Source: Theodoxus fluviatilis (taxonomy: Eukaryota > Mollusca > Gastropoda > Cycloneritida > Neritidae). From it: DNA of 10,000 nucleotides. Below the pieces are notes generated by a model, which saw only the letters and a program-made list of their open reading frames with translations, did no database searches and was not told where the DNA came from. Below, in pieces: positions 8,655 through 10,000 of this stretch; within the stretch, counting starts at the first letter, position 1; each line of letters begins with the position of its first letter. The stretch lies in contig JAWQFJ010008586.1 in assembly GCA_034096865.1 (NCBI GenBank), forward strand, positions 1 to 10,000, in the 5' to 3' direction. A program made the position numbers and the translations under genes.

Positions 8655-8657
<3 letters not shown>
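8424..8657 (+). repeat. 117-bp tandem duplication within the ACT-rich part
   Basis: The segment starting ccactacgactattactact at 8424 recurs at 8541, an offset of 117 bp. The irregular markers gacta, gttgctgct, gcttct and gttcct are in the same order in both copies. Such irregular triplets would not recur by slippage of single triplets, so this is a block duplication. Confidence 0.8.
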
Positions 8658-8687
<30 letters not shown>

Positions 8688-8780
8688 TTATTGCTGCCAC
8701 CACTACTAGTACTACTACTACAGCTGCTGCTACTGCTACTACTACTACTGACACTGCTACTGCTACTACTATTACTACCT

Positions 8781-8810
8781 CTACTGCTATCAATACTACT
8801 ACTACAACTA

Positions 8811-8845
<35 letters not shown>

Positions 8846-8891
8846 ACTATTACTACTACTACTGCTATCAATACTTCTACTACTACAACAA
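8781..8891 (+). repeat. 78-bp offset duplication in the ACT-rich part
   Basis: The string ctactgctatcaatact occurs at 8781 and again at 8859, each followed by (ACT)n and acaac. Between the copies lies (GCT)6 at 8828-8845. Copies differ at a few triplets (cct/act, act/ttct). Confidence 0.65.
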
Positions 8892-8975
8892 CTACTGCTA
8901 CTGCTACTGGTACTACTATTACTAATGCTGCTACTACTACTACTGCTGCTACTACTACTACCGCTACTGCTACCC

Positions 8976-9469
8976 ATCTCTTATTAGGTACAGACAAAGA
9001 GTCTTGCTTTAATATTCGAACATTTCATCCGTTGAAGGTTGCCCAAACCGCAGACGCTTACCCCCTGGTCATTGTGCTACTCTTTCCAATAAATCTCTGC
9101 TCCCTTGGAAGCATGGTCATTGTGCTACTCTTTCCAAAAAAATACTCTGCTCCCTGGGAAGCATACAGCGGGACTACAGCTGAGCGCGCCAAAGTGTTTT
9201 TTATTTCAGCTCGGCCTTCACAGACGTCCGCTTTCACTCCTAGATGAGATAAACAATGGAAGTAAAAGGTCTTGCTGGGGGATACAACTCTGAGATCCAC
9301 GCAGAATCGAACGCCACACCCATGAGCCGCAAGCATGTGATTTACTTCGGCATGAGATCCTATTGGCCAATGCAGACACACAGTCGTATCTCAAGGCCTT
9401 CATTTGTTGTCTGTTGTTATGTGTGGTTTTTTGTCCTTTCGTAGTTGAAGATGACCATGGTTTCAAGAG
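8976..9469. other. Unassigned sequence with a short tandem duplication
   Basis: No gene is recognised. Contents are the 48-bp duplication at 9066-9163 and, on the minus strand, a perfect B-box-like gttcgattc (9304-9312) with an A-box-like tggccaatagg (9359-9369) 57 bases upstream. The 9410-9469 end is probably the 3' untranslated part of the minus-strand LINE fragment. Confidence 0.4.
9066..9163 (+). repeat. 48-bp tandem duplication
   Basis: tggtcattgtgctactcttt begins at 9066 and again at 9114. Each copy continues to a version of ctctgctccc.tgggaagca. The copies differ by a T/A change, an extra A-run base or two, and single-base changes, so the second is about 50 bp. No function is evident. 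Confidence 0.9.
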
Positions 9470-9751
9470 TCAGATGGAAGACCGGTGGCTATAGGTACTG
9501 AGGTGACTGATGAGGCAGATCCGGGAACTGAAGGCGTGCCCACATATGGGACACAAGTGAGTGGGTGCCGTCGTGGCAGTGGATGCTGCGCGGGCCTTGC
9601 GCACGGCACGCTTTCGTTGCGCCTCGGTGATGCGCCTGGCTTCAGCTGCACGGGCTCCTGTGGTGGTCTTGCTGCGCTAAGCTGGACGGTCCTGAGCGAG
9701 CGTCTCCCACGTGTTGATGTTGATGCCCAGGGGCTGTGTGCATGGAGTGAC
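9470..9751 (-). pseudogene. C-terminal fragment of a non-LTR retrotransposon (LINE) ORF, decayed
   Basis: On the minus strand one frame runs from 9751 to a TGA at 9470-9472. It reads ...LGININTWETLAQDRPA, an in-frame TAG (9677-9679), then a basic Arg/Ala/Lys-rich stretch (EARRITEAQRKRAVRKARAA), then CPICGHAFSSRICLISHL. I recognise this as the C-terminal tail found after the reverse transcriptase in invertebrate LINE polyproteins, where WETLAQDR, a basic helix and a terminal C2H2-like finger follow one another. Recognition is from memory of the family, and the clade (RTE-like or CR1/Jockey-like) is not resolved. It is inactive: the reverse transcriptase and endonuclease are absent (5' truncation near 9752, where a stop also lies), an internal stop replaces what is probably a Trp codon, and the finger's last His position reads Tyr. 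3' untranslated sequence likely continues to about 9410. Confidence 0.75.
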
Positions 9752-9759
9752 TTAATTTA

Positions 9760-9941
9760 AGTGATGCTTAACTCCTAAGTTGACTCAGCTAAATACTGCC
9801 TTAACGCTCAGCTCAAATGGTGTGCATGAAACGGAATAACCGTTGACTTAGTTAGGGCAGACGCTGGAGGGCAAACCCCGTCTGATTTGCATAATAACTT
9901 TACGTCACGGTCTGTTGAAAACTTAGGAGTTAAGCACGACT
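9760..9941. mobile_element. MITE-like inverted-repeat pair
   Basis: tgcttaactcctaagtt at 9765-9781 is perfectly inverted as aacttaggagttaagca at 9920-9936. Extending outward to 9760 and 9941 gives 20 of 22 paired positions. The arms enclose about 138 bp with no coding potential. Inside, gttgact.ag.ta occurs twice as a direct repeat (9780-9792 and 9842-9854, 11 of 13 matching). No target-site duplication is visible outside the arms. The size and arms suit a non-autonomous DNA transposon or a snap-back structure. It abuts the truncated 5' side of the LINE fragment. Confidence 0.45.
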
Positions 9942-9964
9942 GACGGCCCCAGGTCTTGGGTTTG

Positions 9965-9976
9965 AAGTCATGACTT
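9965..9976. repeat. Perfect 12-bp palindrome
   Basis: aagtcatgactt is its own reverse complement. It is a short site of unknown meaning, and a chance palindrome of this size is not improbable in 10 kb. Confidence 0.5.
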
Positions 9977-10000
9977 GCGCTTGACTTGGACTAAAGTGAG

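Larger units (their letters stand above)
7330..8975 (+). repeat. Compound trinucleotide array (CCA)n/(CTA)n, about 1.65 kb
   Basis: The array is almost entirely trinucleotides in one register. Up to about 8340 it consists of 17 modules, each with gcttctgctactactgcc (the last one gctttt) followed by CCA/CTA runs and ending in (ACT)n with acaactact or aaaactact (about 7 of the aaa type). The longest pure run is (CCA)15 at 7354-7398. A (GCC)n patch lies at about 8357-8372. From about 8400 it becomes (ACT)n with embedded GCT, TTC and ATT triplets, including (GCT)6 at 8828-8845. Long open frames (poly-Thr/Leu on plus; poly-Ser/Val on minus; His/Tyr in another frame) are automatic results of a stop-poor triplet repeat, and I do not call them genes. 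Confidence 0.93.

Noticed and set aside
7101..8987. 628- and 621-codon frames (poly-Thr/Leu and poly-Ser/Val) as mucin-like or silk-like proteins
   Set aside because: Triplet repeats keep several frames on both strands open. No signal peptide, and the amino-acid runs switch with the DNA triplet rather than showing protein-level design.

Overview
The window looks like intergenic, repeat-dominated nuclear DNA from an animal. There are no bacterial-style packed genes, operons or ribosome-binding sites. It holds long microsatellites, a 45-bp minisatellite, one retroposed insertion with a target-site duplication and a short-tandem-repeat tail, and the decayed 3' end of a LINE. These fit an invertebrate metazoan; a marine mollusc is my best guess, from the (ATCC)n-tailed retroposon and a LINE C-terminus ending in a C2H2-like finger. 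That taxonomic guess rests on pattern memory, not a search.

Layout: 1-1055 has no recognised gene. 1056-1393 is a retroposon bounded by a perfect 14-bp direct repeat and ending in an (ATCC)n tail. 1705-2420 is a C-rich, then pyrimidine-rich strand-asymmetric block. 2420-3530 is AT-rich with nothing recognised. 3534-3686 holds (CA)n arrays. 3690-4440 is unassigned. 4443-6556 is a minisatellite of about 47 copies of a 45-bp unit with an internal four-unit higher-order pattern. 6886-7050 is a second, minus-strand relative of the 1070-1240 retroposon body. 7330-8975 is a huge compound trinucleotide array, (CCA)n/(CTA)n, with a modular superstructure. 9066-9163 is a 48-bp tandem duplication. 9470-9751 (minus) is a broken LINE C-terminal coding fragment. 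9760-9941 is a MITE-like inverted-repeat pair.

Tandem repeats and low-complexity sequence make up roughly 40% of the window. Most long open frames here (713, 497, 353, 628 and 621 codons) are consequences of stop-free repeat units whose period is a multiple of three. I do not call them genes. The only protein-coding ancestry I can support is the LINE fragment. The most interesting items are the paired retroposon copies sharing an identical 24-bp core set among inverted repeats, the E-box-bearing minisatellite, and the terminal inverted-repeat structure.
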